A stretch of 64,000 nucleotides of DNA. Source: an uncultured Clostridia bacterium. Its GTDB lineage: Bacteria; Bacillota; Clostridia; TANB77; CAG-508. Below the pieces are notes generated by a model. It was not told the DNA's origin. It did no database searches and was given only the letters and a program-made list of their open reading frames with translations. Positions 43,224 through 50,917 of this stretch are shown in pieces. The stretch lies in the NCBI GenBank assembly GCA_934130355.1, contig CAKOXV010000002.1, positions 1 through 64,000 of the forward strand. The letters are read 5' to 3'. Positions within the stretch are counted from its first letter, which is position 1. Every line of letters begins with the position of its first letter. A program made the position numbers and the translations under genes.

Positions 43224-43975
43224 TGTTACCAATAGAAAATTATATAGCATTATTTTATATATATTCAATTGCTGGTTGGATAATGGAATCAGTAAATATA
43301 TCTATAAGAAATAAAAAATTTACCAATAGAGGATTTTTAATAGGACCATATTGCCCAATATATGGTTGGGGAGTTGTTTTAATAACAATATTATTGCAAA
43401 AATATCATGATGATATATTTGCAACATTTTCTCTATCAATTTTAATATGTGGAACTTTGGAATATGCAACAAGTTTTATAATGGAGAAAATTTTTAAAGC
43501 AAGATGGTGGGATTATAGTAAAAGAAAATTTAATATAAATGGACGTATTTGTCTTGAAACATTAATTCCTTTTGGAATTGCGGGAACAACTATTACAATG
43601 TTTATAAATCCATTTTTATTAAAATATATAAATATGGTTCCTAGAGTTGCTATGTATGTGATTTTAGGAATAATAAGTGTATTTTTTACTATAGATAGTA
43701 TAATTTCATTTAAAATAATATTGAACTTAAAGGAAATGTCTAAAGAATTTAAAGATAACACAGATGAAATTTCAGAAAAAGTTAAAAAGATTGTTAGAAA
43801 GAAAATGGTACTATATAAAAGACTTGTTGGTGCATTCCCTAAAATTAAAGAAAATGTACTATATGAAAAATGGGGAGACATAAAGAAAAAAATCGAAGAG
43901 TCAAGAGAGGAAATTCGTACTAAAATAGATAATTCAAGAGAAAATTTTGAAAAAATGTATAAGAAGAAAAATTAA
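43223..43975 (+). CDS. Multi-spanning membrane protein (COG4905-like)
   Basis: This 250-residue protein has about five membrane segments in the first 170 residues, with the family signature YSIAGWIMESVNISIRNKKF, NRGFLIGPYCPIYGWGVVLI and GTLEYATSF. A basic coiled-coil tail (about 175-250) follows. Databases often call this group a putative ABC transporter permease (CmpB-like), with little evidence. The start codon overlaps the stop of the activase giant (TAATG), so the two genes are coupled. A bidirectional terminator follows. Function unknown. Confidence 0.75.
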   Translation: MLPIENYIALFYIYSIAGWIMESVNISIRNKKFTNRGFLIGPYCPIYGWGVVLITILLQKYHDDIFATFSLSILICGTLEYATSFIMEKIFKARWWDYSKRKFNINGRICLETLIPFGIAGTTITMFINPFLLKYINMVPRVAMYVILGIISVFFTIDSIISFKIILNLKEMSKEFKDNTDEISEKVKKIVRKKMVLYKRLVGAFPKIKENVLYEKWGDIKKKIEESREEIRTKIDNSRENFEKMYKKKN

Positions 43976-43980
43976 TGATG

Positions 43981-44014
43981 AAGCCGTATTTATGTAAAAA
44001 TAGATACGGCTTTA
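43981..44014. terminator. Bidirectional terminator
   Basis: AAGCCGTATTTA pairs with TAGATACGGCTT (one G-T pair) around an 8-base loop, with A/T runs outside, between convergent genes. Confidence 0.8.
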
Positions 44015-44018
44015 TTAA

Positions 44019-44894
44019 TTATGATTCATACAAGTATTTTTGAATTTTTTCTTTTAATTCAGAAGTACATTCAACTAAAGGCAATCTAGGAGTTCCAAAA
44101 TTAAATCCTAACATATTAAGTGCAGCTTTGACTGGGATAGGATTTGTTTCTGCAAATAAGCAATTAATTAAAGGTAAAGCTTGTAATTGATAGTAACAAG
44201 AATCATCAATGTGATTCTCAAAAAAATAGTCTGTAATTTTACGAGCAAGTATTGGTTTAATATTAGAAAGAACAGAAATTACACCTTTTCCGCCTAAAGC
44301 TAATATAGGAACAATTTGATCATCATTTCCAGAATAAACAGGGAGCTCTTCACCACAAAGTTGAGAGATTTTTGCAATTTGCGAAATATTGCCACTAGCC
44401 TCTTTAATTCCAACTATATTACTGATTTTAGAAAGTTTAAAACAAGTTTCAGGTTCTATATTAATACCAGTTCTACTTGGAACATTATATAAAATAATAG
44501 GAATTGAAACAGATGATGAGATAGATTTAAAATGTTCATATAATCCTAATTGAGTTGTTTTATTGTAATAAGGAGTAACAACTAAAAGCCCATCAGCTCC
44601 TAATTTTTCTGCCATAATAGAATTTTCGATAGCTATATTTGTATTATTAGAGCCAGTACCAACAATTATTGGAACTTTTTTATTTGATGTTTCAATAGCA
44701 CATTTAATTAGTAATTCTTTTTCTTTTGGAGTCATAGTAGTAGCTTCTCCAGAAGTACCACATACCACAAGTGCGTCAATTCCAGAATCTATTTGAAAAT
44801 CAATAAATTTTCTGAACTCTTCCAAATTTATTCCATCAGAAGTAAAAGGGGTAGCAAGAGCTGTTGCAACACCAGTAAATAGAGTCTTTTTCAT
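44019..44894 (-). CDS. dapA: 4-hydroxy-tetrahydrodipicolinate synthase
   Basis: DapA condenses pyruvate with aspartate semialdehyde, the first committed step to lysine, diaminopimelate and the dipicolinate of spores. The 291-residue TIM-barrel has the usual motifs: GVATALATPF at the start, VCGTSGEATTMTPKE, YNVPSRTGINIEPET with the catalytic Tyr, and GIKEASGNI with the Schiff-base Lys. It starts directly at the stop of asd, with GGAGG inside the asd end, so both are one operon making and using aspartate semialdehyde. Confidence 0.97.
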   Translation of the reverse strand: MKKTLFTGVATALATPFTSDGINLEEFRKFIDFQIDSGIDALVVCGTSGEATTMTPKEKELLIKCAIETSNKKVPIIVGTGSNNTNIAIENSIMAEKLGADGLLVVTPYYNKTTQLGLYEHFKSISSSVSIPIILYNVPSRTGINIEPETCFKLSKISNIVGIKEASGNISQIAKISQLCGEELPVYSGNDDQIVPILALGGKGVISVLSNIKPILARKITDYFFENHIDDSCYYQLQALPLINCLFAETNPIPVKAALNMLGFNFGTPRLPLVECTSELKEKIQKYLYES

Positions 44895-45893
44895 TTAATT
44901 TTCCTCCATTTCAATTAATTTTTCCATAATTTGAATTGCATTTGTCGCAGCACCTTTTCTAAGGTTATCTGCTACAACCCATAAATTTAGTCCATTTTTA
45001 ACACTAAAATCTTTTCGTATTCGACCTACAAAAACTTCATCATGACCTGTTGAATTTGAAGCTAAAGGATATGTTAAAGATTCTGGTTCATCCTGAACAA
45101 TTATTCCTTGCGATTTTTGCAAAATTTCTATTGCATTTTCAACAGAACAAGATTTTTCAAATTCTACATTAATACTTTCACTATGACAATTACTTACAGG
45201 AACACGCACAGCAGTTGCAGTAATAGGCAAATATGGATGCTCCAAAATTTTTCTGGTTTCATTTATCATTTTCATTTCTTCTTTTGTGTACCTATTAATT
45301 AAAAATGTGTCTATTTGTGGCAAACAATTATCATAAATAGGATGAGAAAACTTTAAAAGTGGTTTTCCAAGAGTCGAATTTGCTAAATCCTGTAGTCCTA
45401 AATTTCCTGCACCAGAAACAGCTTGATATGTAGAATATACAATTCTTTTAATTTTAAAGTAATCATCTAAAGGTTTTAAAGCAACAACAGCTTGAATTGT
45501 AGAACAATTAGGATTTGCAATGATGTTGTGATGTTGCAATAGAGTATGAGAATTGACTTCTGGAACAACTAAAGGGACATTATCATCCATTCTAAAAGCA
45601 CTACTATTATCAATAACGATACATCCTTTTTCTGCTGCTATAGGTGCAAATTTTTTCGAAACTTCAGCACCTGCTGAAAATATCGCAAAGTCAAAGTTTT
45701 CATCAAATGAGTTTTGAGTTAATTCTCTTACAACATATTCATTGTTTAAAAAGTTTAGTTTTGTACCTGCTGATTTTGCTGAACTAAATAAATAATAATC
45801 AAAATTAGGTAAATTCTTTTCTTCTAAAACTTTGAGAGCTGTTCTTCCAACAAGTCCAGTAGCTCCTACTATTGCTAATTTATATTTTTTCAT
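44895..45893 (-). CDS. asd: Aspartate-semialdehyde dehydrogenase
   Basis: Asd reduces aspartyl phosphate to aspartate semialdehyde for lysine/diaminopimelate, threonine and methionine synthesis. The 332-residue protein has the NADP loop VGATGLVGRTALKVL, the catalytic Cys in IANPNCSTIQAVVALKPL, YQAVSGAG and the C-terminal catalytic His/Arg region RVPVSNCHSESINVE. The start is the ATG behind AGGAGG; a frame open 34 codons further upstream runs into palindromic repeat D and is not likely used. The arm of copy D ends only about 57 bases upstream, so the promoter must be in or next to the repeat. Confidence 0.96.
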   Translation of the reverse strand: MKKYKLAIVGATGLVGRTALKVLEEKNLPNFDYYLFSSAKSAGTKLNFLNNEYVVRELTQNSFDENFDFAIFSAGAEVSKKFAPIAAEKGCIVIDNSSAFRMDDNVPLVVPEVNSHTLLQHHNIIANPNCSTIQAVVALKPLDDYFKIKRIVYSTYQAVSGAGNLGLQDLANSTLGKPLLKFSHPIYDNCLPQIDTFLINRYTKEEMKMINETRKILEHPYLPITATAVRVPVSNCHSESINVEFEKSCSVENAIEILQKSQGIIVQDEPESLTYPLASNSTGHDEVFVGRIRKDFSVKNGLNLWVVADNLRKGAATNAIQIMEKLIEMEEN

Positions 45894-45952
45894 ATTTTTC
45901 CTCCTTAAATATATATATGCACAATTAAAGCTCCTAATTAATAATTTATCCA

Positions 45953-46306
45953 TATAGCTTGACACAATGAACTTCCTGGTATGCTTGGGTTCCATACATA
46001 TATATTAAATAATGAAAAATTTTGTGCATCTAAACTTGAGTATAGAAAATCTTAAAGTGCCAAAAGAGGAATGTTCACGTCAAAAATTAATATATTACTA
46101 TTCCATGGCAAAAACATAGCTGGGGTCTTCGTCGGGGGTCTTTGCCTTATTCCATAGTAATATATTAATTTTTGGACTAAGTGAAAGAGGCGCTTTTGGC
46201 ACTATTAGATTTTATACGAATGTTTAGCTTGTCCAAAATTTGAAATGTTTTTAATATATATGTGTGGAACCCAAGCATACCAGGAAGTTCATTGTGCTAA
46301 GTTATA
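45953..46306 (+). repeat. Long palindromic repeat, copy D
   Basis: A 354-bp copy between the divergent asd and ymdB genes. The outer arms are nearly perfectly paired over ~50 bp, with a copy-specific middle (AACTTCCTGGTATGCTTGGG and its complement). Inner stems are GTGCCAAAAG/CTTTTGGCAC, a 20-bp AAAATTAATATATTACTAT-type stem and the apical GGGTCTTCGTCGGGGGTC. The sequence is almost the reverse complement of copy E in its inner ~250 bp. Promoters of both flanking genes must lie at its edges. Confidence 0.92.
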
Positions 46307-46398
46307 TGTTAAAGCATATTTTAATGGTGTAAAACTTGACTAACTAAGAGCAAAATGTTAAAATATAGTGCAGAAACAATAAAGAAAGAAGGAAAAAG

Positions 46399-47181
46399 AT
46401 GAAAATATTAGCAGTTGGGGATGTTGTTGGAGAATCAGGTGTTAGAAGATTAAAGGAATTATTACCTAAAATAAAAAAAGATGAAAATATAGATTTTGTT
46501 ATTACAAATGGAGAAAATTCAGCAGGTGGAATGGGAATTACAGAAAAGAATTTTAATGATATATTAGAAGCTGGAACAGATGTAGTAACAATGGGAAATC
46601 ATACTTGGGGAAAAAAAGACATATTTAGATTTATAGACCATGAAAAATTACTTAGACCAGCTAATTATCCAAAGGGGGTACCTGGAAAAGGACTAGGAAT
46701 TTATGGATGTAATGGTAAAAAAATTGCAGTAATGAATTTTATTGGAAGAGTAGATATAAATATACTTTCAGAAAATCCATTTATAATAGCTAAAGAAATG
46801 GTCGAAGAGGTAAAAGACAAAGTTGATATAATAATGATAGACTTTCATGCTGAAGCTACTGCTGAAAAAATAGCTGTAGCAAGATATTTAGACGGAAAAG
46901 TTACAGCGTTATTTGGAACACATACACATGTCCAAACAGCAGATGAGCAAATTTTACCACAAGGAACAGGATATATTACAGATATAGGAATGACAGGACC
47001 TAAAAATTCTGTAATAGGAATGGATGTTAATGCATCAATAAAAAGATTTGAAACTACTTTACCAGAAAAATACAAATTAGCAGAAGGCGACTGCATGTTA
47101 AATGGAGTTATATTTGATATTGATGATGAAACTAATAAGGTAATTGATATAAAAAGAATAAACTGTCGAAAGATGCGATGA
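46399..47181 (+). CDS. ymdB: YmdB-family metallophosphoesterase
   Basis: This 260-residue protein of the TIGR00282/YmdB family hydrolyses 2',3'-cyclic nucleotides and influences biofilm and motility decisions in Bacillus. Metal-site motifs: GDVVGESGVRRL, TNGENSAGGMGIT, TMGNHTWGKKDI, DFHAEATAEK and FGTHTHVQTADEQ. GAAAGAAGGAA precedes the ATG. It is followed by spoVS, the same neighbourhood as in Bacillus and Clostridium, so the pair is probably jointly conserved for the sporulation/biofilm switch. Confidence 0.95.
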   Translation: MKILAVGDVVGESGVRRLKELLPKIKKDENIDFVITNGENSAGGMGITEKNFNDILEAGTDVVTMGNHTWGKKDIFRFIDHEKLLRPANYPKGVPGKGLGIYGCNGKKIAVMNFIGRVDINILSENPFIIAKEMVEEVKDKVDIIMIDFHAEATAEKIAVARYLDGKVTALFGTHTHVQTADEQILPQGTGYITDIGMTGPKNSVIGMDVNASIKRFETTLPEKYKLAEGDCMLNGVIFDIDDETNKVIDIKRINCRKMR

Positions 47182-47209
47182 AAAAATAGAAAAAATTTCC
47201 AAAATGTAC

Positions 47210-47238
47210 TAGACAAAGATTTCCAAAAGTTGTAAAAT
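47210..47238 (+). promoter_or_regulatory. Promoter of spoVS
   Basis: TAGACA and TAAAAT are separated by 17 bp, 50 bases before the start codon; two TTTCCAAAA direct repeats flank the -35. A family sigma-H promoter was not recognised. Confidence 0.5.
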
Positions 47239-47286
47239 ACAAAATGTAAAAGTTGCAACAAATAAATTATAGGAGGCTAAAGAGAA

Positions 47287-47550
47287 ATGGAAATTTTGAA
47301 AATCTCATCAAAATCTAATCCAAATTCAGTAGCAGGAGCTATAGCTGGATTAGTAAAAGAATCACAAAAAGCAGAAATGCAAGCAATTGGAGCAGGTGCT
47401 CTAAATCAAGCAGTAAAGGCAGTAGCAATAGCAAGAGGATTTGTAGCACCAGCAGGAGTAGACTTAGTATGTATACCAGCCTTTGCAGAAGTTGAAGTAG
47501 AGGGAGAAGACAGAACAGGAATTAAGTTGATTGTAGAATCAAGAAAATAG
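47287..47550 (+). CDS. spoVS: Stage V sporulation protein S
   Basis: SpoVS is an 86-87-residue Alba-like protein needed for normal septation and coat assembly in Bacillus. The sequence is nearly invariant: MEILKISSKSNPNSVAGAIA, GAGALNQAVKAVAIARGFVA and DLVCIPAFAEVEVEGEDRTG. AGGAGG precedes the ATG by 9 bases. It has its own promoter and terminator downstream of ymdB. Confidence 0.97.
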   Translation: MEILKISSKSNPNSVAGAIAGLVKESQKAEMQAIGAGALNQAVKAVAIARGFVAPAGVDLVCIPAFAEVEVEGEDRTGIKLIVESRK

Positions 47551-47576
47551 ATTACAGTTAATTGAATACGTTAAAT

Positions 47577-47602
47577 GGGGGCATTTTTTTAGATGCCCTT
47601 TT
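47577..47602 (+). terminator. Terminator of spoVS
   Basis: GGGCAT pairs with ATGCCC around an 8-base loop, followed by TTTTC. Confidence 0.7.
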
Positions 47603-47707
47603 CTGTGTTCAAAAGGCCCAAAAATAAATATATAAAAATACTTGAAAAAAAAGCAACAATAATATATTATAACTAAGAAGTAAGAGTTTGAGGATGGAGG
47701 GCTAAAA

Positions 47708-49288
47708 ATGAAAAGCAGTATTACAAAATATATATTTATAGTATTTGTAATTGCAATAATAATAGCTGTAATATATAAAGTGAATGATGACAAAAAAAAT
47801 CAGAATGTAGAAGAAGAGCCAAAAACAACAACCAAAGAAGAAATTGTCAAAGATATTACTTTAGGTGTGGCAGAATTTGATACAATAAACCCAATATTAA
47901 GTAAAAACAAACACATTCAAGAAATATCAAAAATAATTTACGAACCATTGCTAGAGTTAGATGAAGAATACAAATTACAAAATTGTTTAGCGAAAGATTG
48001 GGCAAAAACAAGTGCTACTACATATTTAATAAAAATCAGAGATGATATAAAATGGTCTGATGGAATACAATTTCTTGCAGAAGATGTTATATTTACAATT
48101 GAAACATTAAAAAATGTAGACTCTATATATTCACAAAATGTACAATATATAACTGATGTACAAAAAATAGATGAAGACACTATACAAATTACAATAGACC
48201 ATGAAATTCCATTTTTTGAATACAATTTGATTTTTCCAATAATGAGTAGAACATACTATGAAGGGGAAGATTTTGTAAATACAGAGAAAAACTTTAAACC
48301 TGTGGGAACTGGAAAATACAAAGTATTACATAATATTAATACAGCAGTAATTTTAAGTAAAAATGAATATTATACAAGACAAGAATTGACACCTGAAGAA
48401 ATAACAATATCAAAATATGCAAGTTTAGGAGAATTATATAATGCCTTTAAACTGGGAAAATTAGATGCTATGACTACAACAAATATTGATATTGAAAATT
48501 ATATAGGAACAATAGGATATAATAATCAAGAAAATCAAGGAAGAGAATTTGATTTTTTAGCATTTAATACTCAAAATTCTGTATTATCAGCACCAGAAGT
48601 AAGAAAAGCAATTTCGTATGCAATAAACAAGGAAAATATTGTTAAATCATTATTTAATAATAAATATAAAGTAACAGATTATCCATTAGATTATGGAAGT
48701 TGGCTAAAGGGAAACTCGGCAGGAATTTCTTATAATCCAGATTTGGCAACTCAAACTTTAGAAGAAAATGGATGGATATTAAAAAATAATAGATGGCAAA
48801 AAACAGAAAATTATTATACTAGAACAATCAACTTCAGAATTGTAGTACAAGCTTCAAATCAAGCTAGAGTTTCTGTTGCAGAAATGATAAAAGCAGATCT
48901 TGAAGCAATTGGAATAAATGTTACAATTGCAAAAGCAAGTGATAATCAATATCAATATTATTTACAAAATAAAAATTATGATTGTATTATAATGGGAATA
49001 ACAAGTTCTCTAAGTCCAAATCTTGAAACATATTTTGGGGCTGACAATTATGCTAGATTTTATAATGAAGAACTAAATACACTGATTGATGATGTGAAAA
49101 ATATTTCTAAAGATAATTTGCTTCAGGAAAAGTATACTAGAATTCGTGAAATATATAATGAACAAACTCCTTATATAGGGCTATATAGTAGTTATTATTC
49201 TGTTGTTAGTAGTTGGTCATTAAGGGGGAAAATAACACCAAATTGGTATAATATTTTTATGGATATTAACAATTGGTATAAAAATTAA
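47708..49288 (+). CDS. Extracellular peptide-binding protein (SBP family 5)
   Basis: A 526-residue ABC solute-binding protein of the OppA/DppA family. It starts with a single membrane segment (about residues 8-23) without a lipobox Cys, so it is membrane-anchored instead of a lipoprotein. Family motifs: IIYEPLLELDEEYKLQNCLA, WKSDGI-like IKWSDGIQFLAEDVIFTIE, PVGTGKYKVL, APEVRKAISYAINKENIV and the C-terminal YSSYYSVVSSWSLRG. No permease or ATPase genes lie beside it, so it either serves a transporter coded elsewhere or has a signalling role. GATGGAGG precedes the ATG. Confidence 0.88.
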   Translation: MKSSITKYIFIVFVIAIIIAVIYKVNDDKKNQNVEEEPKTTTKEEIVKDITLGVAEFDTINPILSKNKHIQEISKIIYEPLLELDEEYKLQNCLAKDWAKTSATTYLIKIRDDIKWSDGIQFLAEDVIFTIETLKNVDSIYSQNVQYITDVQKIDEDTIQITIDHEIPFFEYNLIFPIMSRTYYEGEDFVNTEKNFKPVGTGKYKVLHNINTAVILSKNEYYTRQELTPEEITISKYASLGELYNAFKLGKLDAMTTTNIDIENYIGTIGYNNQENQGREFDFLAFNTQNSVLSAPEVRKAISYAINKENIVKSLFNNKYKVTDYPLDYGSWLKGNSAGISYNPDLATQTLEENGWILKNNRWQKTENYYTRTINFRIVVQASNQARVSVAEMIKADLEAIGINVTIAKASDNQYQYYLQNKNYDCIIMGITSSLSPNLETYFGADNYARFYNEELNTLIDDVKNISKDNLLQEKYTRIREIYNEQTPYIGLYSSYYSVVSSWSLRGKITPNWYNIFMDINNWYKN

Positions 49289-49305
49289 ATAATTTTAAAA
49301 ATTAC

Positions 49306-49334
49306 TTGACAAATGAAAAAAAGTGGTATATATT
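49306..49334 (+). promoter_or_regulatory. recA promoter
   Basis: TTGACA and TATATT are 17 bp apart, followed directly by a LexA-type box. Confidence 0.75.
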
Positions 49335-49342
49335 GTAGATAC

Positions 49343-49356
49343 CGAACAAGAGTTCT
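49343..49356 (+). promoter_or_regulatory. SOS (LexA) box of recA
   Basis: CGAACAAGAGTTCT contains GAAC-N4-GTTC, the Gram-positive LexA consensus, 9 bases after the -10. It places recA under SOS control. Confidence 0.75.
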
Positions 49357-49378
49357 TATAAAATTAGGAGGAAATAAC

Positions 49379-50431
49379 ATGGAAGAAAATTTAGAAAAAA
49401 GAAAAGCACTAGAAGTGGCAATGAGCCAAATAGAAAAACAATTTGGAAAAGGATCTGTAATGAAATTAGGAGAATTTAAAGCAATGGAGGTTGAAGCAAT
49501 ACCTACAGGAGCATTAAGCTTAGATATAGCATTAGGAATAGGTGGAGTACCTAGAGGAAGAATTATTGAAGTATTTGGACCAGAATCTTCAGGAAAAACA
49601 ACATTAGCGCTACATGTAATAGCAGAAGCACAAAAACAAGGAGGAGAAGCAGCATTTATAGATGCAGAACATGCATTAGACCCTGTATATGCTAAAAAAT
49701 TAGGTGTAGATATAGATAATTTAATAGTATCACAACCAGATACTGGTGAACAAGCATTAGAAATAACAGAATCACTAGTTAGAAGTGGTGCATTAGATGT
49801 TATTGTTGTAGACTCTGTTGCAGCATTAGTACCAAAAGCTGAAATAGATGGAGATATGGGAGATTCTCATATGGGACTTCAAGCAAGATTAATGTCACAA
49901 GCATTAAGAAAACTTGCAGGAGCAATTAATAAATCAAAAACAGTATTAATATTTATAAACCAATTAAGAGAAAAAATTGGAGTAATGTTTGGAAATCCTG
50001 AAACAACAACAGGTGGTAGAGCATTAAAATTCTATGCATCTGTAAGAATGGATATAAGAAAAGTAGAAAACATTAAACAAGATGGTGTAGTAACAGGAAA
50101 CAGAGTAAGAGTAAAGGTAATAAAAAATAAAGTTGCGCCACCATTCAGAGAGGCAGAATTTGATATATTATATGGACATGGAATATCTAAAGAAGGAAAT
50201 ATATTCGATATGGCTGTAAACTTAGATATTGTTGAAAAGAGTGGTTCATGGTTTAGCTATAATGGAGAAAGAATAGGACAAGGAAGAGAAAATGCTAAGA
50301 GATATTTAGTTGAACGCCCAGAATTACTTCAAGAAGTAGAGAAAAAAGTTAGAGATAATTTTGCTAAAGCTTTTGAACAAAGTCTAGGAGAAGAACTTCC
50401 AGAAGAAGATGATGAAGATATAGATGAATAA
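49379..50431 (+). CDS. recA: Recombinase A
   Basis: RecA forms filaments on single-stranded DNA for strand exchange and triggers LexA self-cleavage. The 350-residue protein has the Walker A GPESSGKTT (residues 67-75), the MAW region VDSVAALVPKAEIDGDMGD (short), loop L2 region and INQLREKIGVMFGNPETTTG (short), and an acidic tail. The ATG behind AGGAGG was chosen; an open frame 22 codons upstream lies in the promoter region. It is followed by a terminator and palindromic copy E. Together with addA and recJ it gives this window much of the recombination machinery. Confidence 0.98.
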   Translation: MEENLEKRKALEVAMSQIEKQFGKGSVMKLGEFKAMEVEAIPTGALSLDIALGIGGVPRGRIIEVFGPESSGKTTLALHVIAEAQKQGGEAAFIDAEHALDPVYAKKLGVDIDNLIVSQPDTGEQALEITESLVRSGALDVIVVDSVAALVPKAEIDGDMGDSHMGLQARLMSQALRKLAGAINKSKTVLIFINQLREKIGVMFGNPETTTGGRALKFYASVRMDIRKVENIKQDGVVTGNRVRVKVIKNKVAPPFREAEFDILYGHGISKEGNIFDMAVNLDIVEKSGSWFSYNGERIGQGRENAKRYLVERPELLQEVEKKVRDNFAKAFEQSLGEELPEEDDEDIDE

Positions 50432-50438
50432 ATATTTT

Positions 50439-50474
50439 AAAAAGTGGTTCACTTCAAATGTGACCACTTTTTTT
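50439..50474 (+). terminator. Terminator of recA
   Basis: AAAAAGTGGT(T)CAC pairs with GTGACCACTTTTT with one bulge, followed by TTTTT. Confidence 0.8.
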
Positions 50475-50482
50475 ATAATATT

Positions 50483-50838
50483 AAATAACTCATCTCAAAT
50501 GGCTTGATATCACACCCTGGACTCATACATATATATTAAAAACATTTCAAATTTTGAACAAGCTAAACTTTCGTATAAAATCTAATAGTGCCAAAAGCGC
50601 CTCTTTCACTTAGTCCAAAAATTAATATATTACTATGGAATAAGGCAAAGACCCCCGACGAAGACCCCAGCTATGTTTTTGCCATGGAATAGTAATATAT
50701 TAATTTTTGACGTGAACATTCCTCTTTTGGCACTTTAAGATTTTCTATACTCAAGTTTAGATGCACAAAATTTTCCGTTATTTAATATATATGTATGAGT
50801 CTAGGGTGTGCTGTCAGGCCATTTGAGTTAAACTATTT
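50483..50838 (-). repeat. Long palindromic repeat, copy E
   Basis: A 356-bp copy in reverse orientation between recA and recJ. The arms carry a copy-specific pair (CTCAAATGGC-TGA and its complement; CACACCCTGGACTC with GAGTCTAGGGTGTG). The inner region is the near-exact reverse complement of copy D. It starts 8 bases after the recA terminator and ends 80 bases before the recJ start. Confidence 0.92.
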
Positions 50839-50917
50839 TTACTAAAAAACTTGCTATTTTACATATATAATAGTAAAATAAATGCAAGAATTAATATTAA
50901 AAAGGGGAGATTATGTA

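Noticed and set aside
44895..45995. Longer asd start 34 codons upstream
   Set aside because: The extension runs into palindrome D, has no ribosome site and no similarity to Asd; AGGAGG supports the internal ATG.
45894..46398. Lysine riboswitch upstream of asd-dapA
   Set aside because: The space is filled by palindromic repeat D and I could not find the conserved lysine-riboswitch core.
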